Shown here one piece after another: positions 15,909 to 23,382 of a stretch of DNA of 48,184 nucleotides. This DNA is from an uncultured Muribaculaceae bacterium (lineage in GTDB: Bacteria; Bacteroidota; Bacteroidia; Bacteroidales; Muribaculaceae). The first letter of the stretch is position 1. Each line of letters opens with the position of its first letter. The DNA lies in NCBI GenBank assembly GCA_910586475.1, contig CAJUHM010000014.1:1-48184 (forward strand), read 5' to 3'. A program made the translations under genes and the position numbers. The notes under the pieces were generated by a model. The model made no database searches, was not told where the DNA came from, and saw nothing but the letters and a program-made list of their open reading frames with translations.

Positions 15909-17383
15909 TCAAAACCGTTTTTGGTGTCTTTCACGTCAAATCCAATGGCGTTGAGGCGGTCGCGGATCAGGTCGCTTGTTGCCCAGTCTTTTTTCGCTTT
16001 GGCTTCGGAACGGATTTCCATCAGCAGGTCTACGGCGTCTTCAAAGGGTTTCAGTCCGGTCGCTCCGTCAGTTTCGGCTGCGGCGGTCTCGCTTTTGATC
16101 CCGAGGATTTCGGTCAGGAAAGTGTCGAAGACTGATTTAAGATTGTCGATGTCGTTCTGTGATGCCTTGAGTGAGCCGTCGTTGATTTTGTTGACTGTCG
16201 AGCATGCCTCGAATAGATGCGAGAGCAGGATCGGAGTGTTGAAATCGTCGTCGAGGGCTTCGTAGCATTTTGCTTTCAGGGCTTCAGTGTCGATGCAGTC
16301 TGTTTCGGATGAGGGTTTGAGTGTCTGGAGTCTTCTGACGCCGTCATTCATCCTCTGAAGGGCCTTTTCGGCACCCTGAAGAGCTTCGTTGCTGAAGTCG
16401 ACGGTTCCTCTGTAGTGGGCCTGTAGGATGAAGAATCGGATTGTCATCGGCGAGTAGGGCTGAGTCAGCAGATTGTGGCTTCCTGTGAAGAATTCGTTGA
16501 GAGTGATGAAGTTTCCCAGTGATTTGCCCATTTTCTGGCCGTTGATGGTGATCATGTTGTTGTGCATCCAGTAGTTTACGGAGTCTTTTCCGTTGTGTGC
16601 GACGGACTGGGCGATCTCGCATTCGTGGTGGGGAAATTTGAGGTCCATGCCTCCTCCGTGGATGTCAAATGGTGTGCCGAGATATTTTTCGCCCATAGTA
16701 GAGCATTCGAGATGCCATCCGGGGAAACCGTCGCTCCAAGGCGAAGGCCATCGCATAATGTGTTCCGGCGCGGCTTTTTTCCAGAGGGCGAAATCGGCTG
16801 GATTGTGTTTTTCCTGCTGTCCGTCGAGTTCACGTGTGGCAGAGAGCAGTTCGTCGATGTTTCGTCCGGATAGTTTTCCGTAGTTGTGGTCTCTGTTATA
16901 TTTCGGTACGTCGAAATAGATCGATCCGTTGCTTTCGTAGGCGTAGCCTGCGTCGAGAATGGTCTTGATGTATTCAATCTGCTCGATGATGTGGCCCGAT
17001 GCGTGAGGTTCGATCGAAGGGGGAAGCACGTTGAGCCGCTCCATCGCTTTGTGGTAGCGGTTGAGATAGTACTGCACAACTTCCATCGGCTCGAGGCATT
17101 CGAGACGGGCTTTTTTTGCAATCTTGTCCTCTCCTTCGTCGGCATCATGCTCGAGGTGGCCGACGTCGGTGATGTTCCGGACGTAGCGCACTTTGTAGCC
17201 GAGGTGTGTCAGGTAGCGGTAGACTATGTCGAAGGTGATTGCCGGTCTGGCGTGGCCCAGATGTCCGTCGCCGTACACGGTAGGACCACACACGTACATG
17301 CCCACTCTGCCTTCGTGGACAGGTCTGAATGTTTCTTTCTGGCGGGAGAGTGAGTTGTAGATGGTCAGGTTGTTTGATTTCAT
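15890..17383 (-). CDS. cysS: Cysteinyl-tRNA synthetase
   Basis: A 497-aa class I aminoacyl-tRNA synthetase charging tRNA-Cys. The HIGH motif is in CGPTVYGDGHLGHAR (residues 32-46), which also holds the zinc-binding Cys 32; the other zinc ligands are in the WHLECSTMG region and the HHECEIAQS segment (HHxCE). The KMSKS loop is KMGKSLGN (about residue 282). Length is typical. The C-terminal anticodon-binding part is intact. The upstream gap of 114 bp to DUF3467 holds a hairpin (17441-17476) but no -7 box, so it is probably co-transcribed with the NigD/lolD series. Confidence 0.97.
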   Translation of the reverse strand: MKSNNLTIYNSLSRQKETFRPVHEGRVGMYVCGPTVYGDGHLGHARPAITFDIVYRYLTHLGYKVRYVRNITDVGHLEHDADEGEDKIAKKARLECLEPMEVVQYYLNRYHKAMERLNVLPPSIEPHASGHIIEQIEYIKTILDAGYAYESNGSIYFDVPKYNRDHNYGKLSGRNIDELLSATRELDGQQEKHNPADFALWKKAAPEHIMRWPSPWSDGFPGWHLECSTMGEKYLGTPFDIHGGGMDLKFPHHECEIAQSVAHNGKDSVNYWMHNNMITINGQKMGKSLGNFITLNEFFTGSHNLLTQPYSPMTIRFFILQAHYRGTVDFSNEALQGAEKALQRMNDGVRRLQTLKPSSETDCIDTEALKAKCYEALDDDFNTPILLSHLFEACSTVNKINDGSLKASQNDIDNLKSVFDTFLTEILGIKSETAAAETDGATGLKPFEDAVDLLMEIRSEAKAKKDWATSDLIRDRLNAIGFDVKDTKNGFEWNLRQ

Positions 17384-17440
17384 CGAGTAGTGGTGGGGGG
17401 ATGATTGTTGGAAGTTTTCGGGCTGTCGGTTGATGCCGTC

Positions 17441-17476
17441 GAGGCTGAGCCGGACATTTCAGTCGGACTCAGCCTC
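17441..17476. repeat. 9-bp inverted repeat between DUF3467 and cysS
   Basis: GAGGCTGAG (17441-17449) pairs perfectly with CTCAGCCTC (17468-17476), with an 18-bp loop that can pair further. On the plus strand it is followed by a T-run (17481-17485) and resembles a terminator, but no plus-strand gene precedes it. On the minus strand, the direction of cysS, no T-run follows. It may be a leader hairpin or processing site for cysS. Confidence 0.5.
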
Positions 17477-17497
17477 ACGGTTTTTAATGCTATTTCA

Positions 17498-17833
17498 TTA
17501 AGCGTTTCCGCCCATGATGAATGGGTTGGGCAGTTCGCCGTTGCCTCCCTGGGGAGCAGCTTTGGGAAGTTTGCGTTCGATTTCACCGAAAGTAGCTTCG
17601 TATTTCTTGACGTTGTCGTTGAGAGCCATGAGGAGGTTTTTGGCGTTTTCGGGAGTCATGATGATGCGTGACTGAACCTTAGCCTGGGGCATGTTGGGAG
17701 CGACTGTGATGAAGTCGATGAAGAATTCGGCAGGTCCGTGGGTGAGGACCGCGAGGTTGGAGTAGATTCCTTTAGCTACTTCGGGAGTGAGTTCGATTTT
17801 GAGTTCGGTCGGAGCGTTTTTCTTATTTTCCAT
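17498..17833 (-). CDS. DUF3467 domain protein
   Basis: A 111-aa cytoplasmic protein matching DUF3467: LKIELTPEVAKGIYSNLAVL, then HGPAEFFIDF, then PNMPQAKVQSRIIMTPENAKNLLMAL. The family is widespread in Bacteroidetes and other bacteria and has no established function; the residues look like a small DNA- or protein-binding fold. The C-terminus ends in a Gly/Asn/Pro-rich tail. It lies 34 bp after the third NigD-like gene and 114 bp before cysS, all on one strand. Confidence 0.9.
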   Translation of the reverse strand: MENKKNAPTELKIELTPEVAKGIYSNLAVLTHGPAEFFIDFITVAPNMPQAKVQSRIIMTPENAKNLLMALNDNVKKYEATFGEIERKLPKAAPQGGNGELPNPFIMGGNA

Positions 17834-17867
17834 TTTGTTTGTTTTTTATTGGGTTAATTGGATTGAT

Positions 17868-18536
17868 TTATATTTCAGAGGTTTTGAATGTATAGACGTA
17901 GTCTGAGCTCTGGTGGTTGTTGATGTGGAGCCGGATTTCTTTCTTCGTACGGCGGAGCGACTGGATGTTGATCGAGATGGCTGCAGTAGTGCCGATGGAT
18001 TCGGTTTTGTCAGCTTCTGTGATCAGATAGAGTTCGGCAATGTCGTCGGTCGAGGTCTGGGTGTTGAGAAGGCATTTCCAGGTGCGGTTTTCGGCCCGTT
18101 CGATAGATGCCGCGATGTTGAGGTAGTCGCCGATCGGATAGATCGAAGTGATGGCAAACGCTTTGTAGTCGAGCTTGCAGTCGGAAGCGGGGGCGTCGTC
18201 GGGGATGACGGTCGAGACGGGAAAGACGCTCGAGAGGGATATTTTGACCGGCAGATTGATGTCGACAGGATAGTTCATGAGGTAGTTGAGGAATACGCGG
18301 CTTCCGACGGGATATTTTTCGGGGTCGAGAATCGAGGAGTCGGTTGTGTAGAGGGTTACGAGTCCACCGGTCGAGGTTTCAACCTGGAAGTTGGCGCCGC
18401 CGGTTGTGTAGCCTGTGAGAACGGCAAAGTCGGATGCGGTTGTTGTGCCAGAGGGTTCGTCGTTGCCGAGGCATGAAGCGAGACCGAATGTCATTAGGAG
18501 GATGAGGAGTCTGGATAGAATCTGTCTGGTTTTCAT
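17868..18536 (-). CDS. NigD-like lipoprotein 1
   Basis: A 222-aa secreted lipoprotein: signal peptide with lipobox FGLASC (Cys 22) followed by LGNDEPS, an acidic context consistent with surface exposure. The body resembles NigD-like proteins of Bacteroidales (N-terminal OB-like domain, C-terminal beta-sandwich): the LDPEKYPVGSRVFLNY turn, then a central linker and a C-terminal SLRRTKKEIRLHIN strand. NigD was named in a Bacteroides/Prevotella bacteriocin (nigrescin) cluster, but most members have no known role. It is the third of three adjacent paralogs downstream of lolD; it shares the MKTR start and the PEKYPVG(S/T)R block with NigD-like 2. No separate promoter box was seen in the 64-bp gap upstream. 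Confidence 0.82.
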   Translation of the reverse strand: MKTRQILSRLLILLMTFGLASCLGNDEPSGTTTASDFAVLTGYTTGGANFQVETSTGGLVTLYTTDSSILDPEKYPVGSRVFLNYLMNYPVDINLPVKISLSSVFPVSTVIPDDAPASDCKLDYKAFAITSIYPIGDYLNIAASIERAENRTWKCLLNTQTSTDDIAELYLITEADKTESIGTTAAISINIQSLRRTKKEIRLHINNHQSSDYVYTFKTSEI

Positions 18537-18600
18537 TTTCTGGTCGGTGTTTGTTTTATTTTGATGTTTTGTGGAAGAGGATTTGTTGTCGTTTTTTTTA

Positions 18601-19296
18601 TCAGAGGGCGAAACTGAAGGCTGACTGTCCGGCCTGGACGGCGAGGTTGACGGTCATGTTGCGGATGGAGGCCGTTTCGCGGAGTGAGGTGATGTCAATA
18701 GATATGGGGTAGAGTCGGGTTTCGGGGTCATTGTCCGATGTCGAGCTGTCGTTGATCTCGCTGGTCAGGTAGAGCTGGAGGTTTTCGGTGTCGGTCGCGG
18801 TCTTGTCGTAGCGGCAGATGAATTCGCGTTCCCGGACGTTGGGAAGCCGGATCAGGAAGTTGATGAAGTTGCCTCCACGGTAGTGTTGGACGACGGTAGC
18901 TTTTTCCGAGCCGACGGTGCAGTCGGTCTGTGCGGCTCCGACGGGTGTCACTTCATGGGCAAGAGCAACGTCGGTCAGCTGGATTGCCGATACTGAGGGG
19001 TCGGGTGAGGTTATGGCGCTGTTGACGTTGTATGTTATCATGACGCGCGTGCCAACGGGATATTTTTCGGGTGAGAAGATTCCTTCCCAGTAGCCGAGAA
19101 TAGTGCCGTAGAGGTCGGTGTTCGGGGCGGCAGTCCTGAAATAGACTTCGCTTGAGGTGTATGATTCGATGTTTGCAAAGTCATAGCATGGGCCGTAGAG
19201 GTATGAAGGCTCGGATCCTTTTGTGCATCCGGAGGAGATGGCCGAGAGAAGGATTGTGGCCAGGAGTGAAAGAGTTGAGAGTAGTCTGGTTTTCAT
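18601..19296 (-). CDS. NigD-like lipoprotein 2
   Basis: A 231-aa lipoprotein with lipobox ISSGC (Cys 24), then TKGSEPS. It shares with NigD-like 1 the block SPEKYPVGTRVMITYN, the midpoint cysteine region (QTDCTVG, cf. ASDCKLD) and a C-terminal beta-sandwich ending in SLRETASIRNMTVNLAV. The pair are clear paralogs, probably from tandem duplication. It lies between NigD-like 3 (124 bp upstream) and NigD-like 1 (64 bp downstream). Function unknown. Confidence 0.8.
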   Translation of the reverse strand: MKTRLLSTLSLLATILLSAISSGCTKGSEPSYLYGPCYDFANIESYTSSEVYFRTAAPNTDLYGTILGYWEGIFSPEKYPVGTRVMITYNVNSAITSPDPSVSAIQLTDVALAHEVTPVGAAQTDCTVGSEKATVVQHYRGGNFINFLIRLPNVREREFICRYDKTATDTENLQLYLTSEINDSSTSDNDPETRLYPISIDITSLRETASIRNMTVNLAVQAGQSAFSFAL

Positions 19297-19420
19297 TATG
19301 GAGATGGTTTCTGTTGTAGTTAGGTTTTGGTTTGTTTTCGGAGGTGTGATCTAATAGATAACGCAGGTTTGACAGTTTTATTGGTCGGAGACTGTTGTAA
19401 AAGGTGAAAATTCGAGGAGA

Positions 19421-20101
19421 TCAGTTGGCGTTTGTTTTCGGGAAGATGAATTTTGTCCGGTTTGGATTGTTGGTGTTTTCTACTTCGACAGATATTGCTC
19501 TGAGGGTCGGAAGCTCCCAGATCGGGGAGATGTCGACTGAGACGGTCTGTGTCGAATTGTAGGAGGGTTTCTCTTCGGGGACGCTTGTCGAGAGGTAGGC
19601 CCGGACGGTGTCTGTGTCGAGGGTCGCCTGGTCGGCACGCAGGAAATATTTTCTTCCGGAGAGCGCGGGCATCGAGGCGGTCAGGTTGATGAATTGGCCG
19701 GTGCGGTAGATCGTCGTGAGGCGGATCGTTTTTTTCAGTGATTCTATTTCGGAGTAGGGGAGGGGAGCGATGGTGTCGGTGTAGATCATCTGGAGGCCGC
19801 GAAGGCTGACGTCGAAGCAGTCTTCGCCATATGTTTTATCGTCCGGGAGGGTGTAGGTCATGAGCAGACGTGTCCCTGCGGGGATGCGTTCGTCGTTGAG
19901 CGATCCTCGCACTCCGAGCGTGACGAGGGGTGAGTCGTCGATTTCGCGGAAGGAGAAGTTGGCTGTTGCTGGTCCGTTGCCGTCGAAGGTGACGATGTTT
20001 CGGTAGATGGCTACCGACGGTCCGTCGGCGGAGTCGGTGCAGGCGGCAAGCATTGGTGTCAGACAGACAAGGATGAGGGGGCTGATTGTTTTCAGGTTCA
20101 T
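19421..20101 (-). CDS. NigD-like lipoprotein 3
   Basis: A 226-aa lipoprotein with lipobox PMLAAC (Cys 21) followed by TDSADGPS. More diverged than the other two: the hallmark turn is here DERIPAGTRLLMTYTLP, and the C-terminal part (SPIWELPTLRAISVEVEN) matches the beta-sandwich end. Its ATG overlaps the stop of the LolD-like ATPase by 4 bp (20098-20101), so translation of the two is coupled. That link is unusual and suggests the ATPase and the lipoproteins work together. Confidence 0.78.
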   Translation of the reverse strand: MNLKTISPLILVCLTPMLAACTDSADGPSVAIYRNIVTFDGNGPATANFSFREIDDSPLVTLGVRGSLNDERIPAGTRLLMTYTLPDDKTYGEDCFDVSLRGLQMIYTDTIAPLPYSEIESLKKTIRLTTIYRTGQFINLTASMPALSGRKYFLRADQATLDTDTVRAYLSTSVPEEKPSYNSTQTVSVDISPIWELPTLRAISVEVENTNNPNRTKFIFPKTNAN

Positions 20102-20775
20102 ATTTTTTCTTCCCTGGCGTTGATTGAAGTTATTGTTCCGTCGCGCATCGTAATCATCCGGTCGGCCATTCGGGCGAGTGATTCGTCGTGGGTGACGATG
20201 ACGAAGGATTGTCCCATGTCGCGTCGGAGTTCGAAGAAGAGTCTGTGGAGTTCGTCGCGGTTGTGTGTGTCGAGGCTGCCGGAGGGTTCGTCGGCCAGGA
20301 TGACTGTCGGTTTGTTGATCAGAGCACGCGCGACGGCACCACGTTGTCTCTCACCGACTGAAAGTTTGGCGGGTTTGTGAGGGAGTCTTGCTTTAAGGCC
20401 AAGATAATCAAGTAGTTCGGCGGCGCGTTTCATTGCTTCCGAACGTGCGACACCTCCGATCAGCGCCGGCAGCGCAACATTTTCCTGAAGAGTGAATTCG
20501 GGAAGGAGCTGGTGGAACTGGAAGATGAATCCGATGTGGGAGTTTCTGAAGCGAGCGAGCTGTCTGTCGGACATTGAAAATATGTCGCTGCCTTCAAATC
20601 TGACCGATCCGGAGTCGGGGCGGTCGAGCGAGCCGATGATCTGAAGAAGTGTTGTCTTTCCGGCGCCGCTCGGTCCGACGATCGAAACGATCTCGCCGCC
20701 GGCAACGTGCATGTCGATTCCTTTCAGCACTTGTAGGCGGTCAAAGGTTTTTGTCAGTCTTTTTACTTCTATCAT
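20098..20775 (-). CDS. LolD-like ABC transporter ATP-binding protein
   Basis: A 225-aa ATPase of the MacB/LolD group. Walker A GPSGAGKTT (residues 34-42), Q-loop FIFQFHQLLPEFT, signature LSVGERQR (138-145; the consensus is LSGGQ), Walker B VILADEPSGSLD (158-169) and switch His in VTHDESLA. The length and LPEFTALEN-like region fit LolD, which powers release of lipoproteins from the inner membrane. The gene leads a run with three NigD-like lipoprotein genes, the first overlapping by 4 bp. No permease is adjacent; the FtsX-type permease at 115-1329 is the only one in the window. A near-consensus promoter lies at 20838-20868. Confidence 0.88.
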   Translation of the reverse strand: MIEVKRLTKTFDRLQVLKGIDMHVAGGEIVSIVGPSGAGKTTLLQIIGSLDRPDSGSVRFEGSDIFSMSDRQLARFRNSHIGFIFQFHQLLPEFTLQENVALPALIGGVARSEAMKRAAELLDYLGLKARLPHKPAKLSVGERQRGAVARALINKPTVILADEPSGSLDTHNRDELHRLFFELRRDMGQSFVIVTHDESLARMADRMITMRDGTITSINAREEKI

Positions 20776-20837
20776 TATTGTTGGTTATCGGATCGCGGCC
20801 TGTCTGTGGTAGGCCGGCTGCGTTGTTTATGTTTATG

Positions 20838-20868
20838 CAAAGATAGCGTTTATTACTCCACTTTCAAA
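20838..20868 (-). promoter_or_regulatory. Bacteroidetes promoter TTTG-N19-TATCTTTG for the lolD-NigD series
   Basis: Minus strand: -33 TTTG at 20868-20865, 19-bp spacer, -7 TATCTTTG at 20845-20838. Both boxes and the spacing fit the Bacteroidetes primary sigma-factor consensus (TTTG-N19-21-TAnnTTTG). The lolD start codon is 62 bp downstream. This is the best-matching promoter in the window. Confidence 0.75.
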
Positions 20869-20931
20869 ATTTGTGGCTGCGTTTTGGCCGATGGAGGGTG
20901 TGGGATTGCGGCAGGAGATCGTGGCGCGGGG

Positions 20932-22758
20932 TCAGCCGATGTTCTGATCTGTGTCGGGGTGGATGGCCGAGTAGACGATCGAGGCTTTGGCCGGACCGAT
21001 GACGGATGCGAGTTCGTCGAGGTCGGCTTCGGTGACGCGTTTGAAGGATCGGAATTTTGTCAGCAGTGCAGTCCGTGTTTTTTCGCCGACGCCTTTTATG
21101 GAGTCGAGTGCCGAGACGGTCTGAGATTTGCTGCGGCGGTTGCGGTGGTGGGTTATTCCGAAGCGGTGGGCTTCGTCGCGCATGTGCTGGACGACTCGCA
21201 GCGTTTCGCTGTTTTTGTCGATATAGAGCGGGATCGAGTCGCCGGGGAAGTAGATTTCTTCGAGCCGTTTTGCGATTCCTGCAACAGCTATCGTGCCTCG
21301 GAGTCCCATTTTTTCAAGGGCTTCGACGGCAGCGGAGAGCTGTCCTTTTCCACCGTCGACAACGATCAACTGTGGCAATCCTTTGCCTTCGTTCATCAGT
21401 CGGGTGTAGCGTCGTGTCAGGACTTCTTTCATCGAGGCGAAGTCGTCGGGGCCATCGACGGTGCGGATGTTGAAGTGGCGGTAGTCGTTTTTTGCGGGTT
21501 TTCCGTCGCGGAAGACCACGCAGGACGCCACCGGGTTTGTCCCCTGGATGTTGGAGTTGTCGAAGCATTCGATGTGGCGCGGCAGTTCGGACAGACGGAA
21601 GTCGGCTTTCATTCTTTCCATCAGTTTGTTGACTCTTTCTTCGGGGTTGTGCCGCTCCATGTGTTTCAGCGCGTCGATGCGATACTGGCGTGCGTTTTTT
21701 TCGGAGACTTCGAGAAGTTTGTGTTTGTCGCCCCGTTGTGGAATGATGAATGTGACTCCTTCCATCTCCACGTCGGGTTTCTGGGCTGCGATGACTTCTT
21801 CGAAGGTGACGTCGAGAGTTGCTCTGATTTCGTTCATCGCGTAGCTCAGGAGCTCTGCGGGCGTCTCATCGAGGCGTCGTTTGTATTCGAGGGTCACGCT
21901 GCTTACGACAGCCCCCCGCCGCACGTGCATGTAGTTGATGAAGACGTCCGGTCCGTCTTCGTCGATGCCGAAGACGTCGACGTCGCCGATCGTCTGGCTG
22001 ACGATTACGCTCTTGGCAGTGTAGCGGCTCACCATGTCGTATTTTAGTTTCAGCTCATGGGCTTCTTCGAACCGGAGCTCTTCGGCGAGGGCCTGCATTT
22101 CGCTTCTGAGGTGGTCGAGCAGCTCGTTCATGTCGCCTCGCAGAATCTGTTTGATGCGCTCGATCTGGTGTCCGTATTCTTCAGGGGATATCATGCCGAC
22201 ACATGGGCCAGCGCAGCGTTTGAGGTGGTAGTCGAGACATAGGCGTCCCTTCGCTTTGCTGATGTATTCGGGAGTTATATTGTGGCGGCATGACCGAAGC
22301 CGGTAGAGGTCGCGTATGAGGTCGAGGACTGTGCGTGCCGACGCTGTGTCGGTGTAGGGACCATAGTATTTGGCGCCGTCCTTGATTCGTTTTCTGGTCA
22401 TGAAGACCCTCGGAAAAGTTTCTTTTGTCACCACGATCCAGGGGTAGGACTTGTCGTCTTTCAGCAGCACGTTGTAGCGGGGCAGGTATTCTTTGATCAT
22501 GGAGTTTTCGAGGTTGAGGGCGTCCTGTTCGGTCGGCACAACGATATAGCGCATGTCGGCGATCGCGCGCACGAGGAGGTTTGTCCGCAGCGAGTCGTGG
22601 GTCCGGTTGAAGTAGGACGAGACGCGCCGCTTGAGGTTTTTTGCTTTGCCTACATAAATAACCGTACCCTCGGAGTCATAGTACATATAGACTCCGGGGG
22701 TAGTAGGCAGGATCTGAATTTTCTCTTCGAGTTCGGGAGATTTTCTGTGCTTGGGCAT
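20932..22758 (-). CDS. uvrC: UvrABC excinuclease subunit C
   Basis: A 608-aa nucleotide excision repair endonuclease. The N-terminal GIY-YIG domain (TTPGVYMYYDSEGTVIYVGK, residues about 18-37) makes the 3' incision; the UVR motif (DLLDHLRSEMQALAEELRFEEA-like, about residues 200-225) binds UvrB; the RNase H-like UvrC domain (CFDNSNIQGTNPVASCVVF; LIVVDGGKGQLSAA) makes the 5' incision; a helix-hairpin-helix pair ends the protein (LDSIKGVGEKTRTALLTKF). The gene is 29 bp after apt and closes the ybeY-mnmG-apt-uvrC operon. Confidence 0.97.
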   Translation of the reverse strand: MPKHRKSPELEEKIQILPTTPGVYMYYDSEGTVIYVGKAKNLKRRVSSYFNRTHDSLRTNLLVRAIADMRYIVVPTEQDALNLENSMIKEYLPRYNVLLKDDKSYPWIVVTKETFPRVFMTRKRIKDGAKYYGPYTDTASARTVLDLIRDLYRLRSCRHNITPEYISKAKGRLCLDYHLKRCAGPCVGMISPEEYGHQIERIKQILRGDMNELLDHLRSEMQALAEELRFEEAHELKLKYDMVSRYTAKSVIVSQTIGDVDVFGIDEDGPDVFINYMHVRRGAVVSSVTLEYKRRLDETPAELLSYAMNEIRATLDVTFEEVIAAQKPDVEMEGVTFIIPQRGDKHKLLEVSEKNARQYRIDALKHMERHNPEERVNKLMERMKADFRLSELPRHIECFDNSNIQGTNPVASCVVFRDGKPAKNDYRHFNIRTVDGPDDFASMKEVLTRRYTRLMNEGKGLPQLIVVDGGKGQLSAAVEALEKMGLRGTIAVAGIAKRLEEIYFPGDSIPLYIDKNSETLRVVQHMRDEAHRFGITHHRNRRSKSQTVSALDSIKGVGEKTRTALLTKFRSFKRVTEADLDELASVIGPAKASIVYSAIHPDTDQNIG

Positions 22759-22787
22759 ATTGAAAGGAGAGAGGCTGTGGGTGCGGA

Positions 22788-23306
22788 TCAGTAGGCCAGA
22801 AGAGATGTCACTTCTGCGTCGGTCGGCATTACGGCCCGGCCGTTGAGAGCCGAGAGCTCAATGATGAAGTTGATGTAGATTTTTTTGGGGTTCATGCTCT
22901 TGACAAGTTCGTAGACGGCAGCCATTGTTCCTCCTGTCGCGAGGACGTCGTCGTGGATAACCACGATGTCGTCGGGGGAGATGGCGTCGCGGTGGAGCTC
23001 GATTACGTCTTTGCCGTACTCTTTGTCGAAAGAGCAGCTGATTGTGTCAGCAGGGAGTTTTCCGGGTTTGCGTGCGGGGACGAAACCGGCACCTAATTCG
23101 AAGGCGAGAATCGAGCCGCCGATGAATCCGCGCGATTCGATTCCGACAACTTTAGTCACACCTTTGCCACGGTAAAGGTCGGCAAGGTCACGGCCGATGG
23201 TCTGGAGCGCGCGGGGGTCTTTGAACGCAGTTGTCAGGTCGTAGAACAGGATTCCTTTTTTGGGGAAATCCTGAACGTCGCGGATTTTAGATTTAACGTA
23301 TTCCAT
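22788..23306 (-). CDS. apt: Adenine phosphoribosyltransferase
   Basis: A 172-aa purine salvage enzyme making AMP from adenine and PRPP. The PRPP-binding motif is VVIHDDVLATGGTMAA (usually VDDxxATGGT); other family marks are IRDVQDFPKKGILFYDLT, GIESRGFIGG and RKPGKLPADT. The start at 23306 is chosen because the family begins with this MEYVKSKIRDVQDFP stretch and is about 170-180 aa; the open frame extends further upstream to 23576, but that extension overlaps the mnmG 3' end in a different frame and has no family resemblance. The parS-like palindrome lies 48 bp upstream of this start. Confidence 0.95.
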   Translation of the reverse strand: MEYVKSKIRDVQDFPKKGILFYDLTTAFKDPRALQTIGRDLADLYRGKGVTKVVGIESRGFIGGSILAFELGAGFVPARKPGKLPADTISCSFDKEYGKDVIELHRDAISPDDIVVIHDDVLATGGTMAAVYELVKSMNPKKIYINFIIELSALNGRAVMPTDAEVTSLLAY

Positions 23307-23354
23307 TTTTTGTTGTCTGTTGGTTATTTGGTTTGTTTCTGATTGGATTAGGTG

Positions 23355-23370
23355 TGTTCCACGTGGAACA
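23355..23370. other. parS-like centromere site TGTTCCACGTGGAACA
   Basis: A perfect 16-bp palindrome in the 76-bp gap between the mnmG stop (23383) and the apt start (23306). It matches the ParB-binding parS consensus TGTTNCACGTGAAACA at all but the symmetric pair of positions 5 and 12 and is the fully symmetric form seen in other phyla. parS sites cluster around the chromosome origin and load ParB/SMC. No parA or parB gene is in the window and no second copy was seen. Confidence 0.75.
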
Positions 23371-23382
23371 TTTTCGGATGAT

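Noticed and set aside
20806..22047. Plus-strand open frame of 413 codons
   Set aside because: It lies antisense to uvrC, which has full family motifs. The frame is an effect of the skewed codon use and has no recognisable domain.
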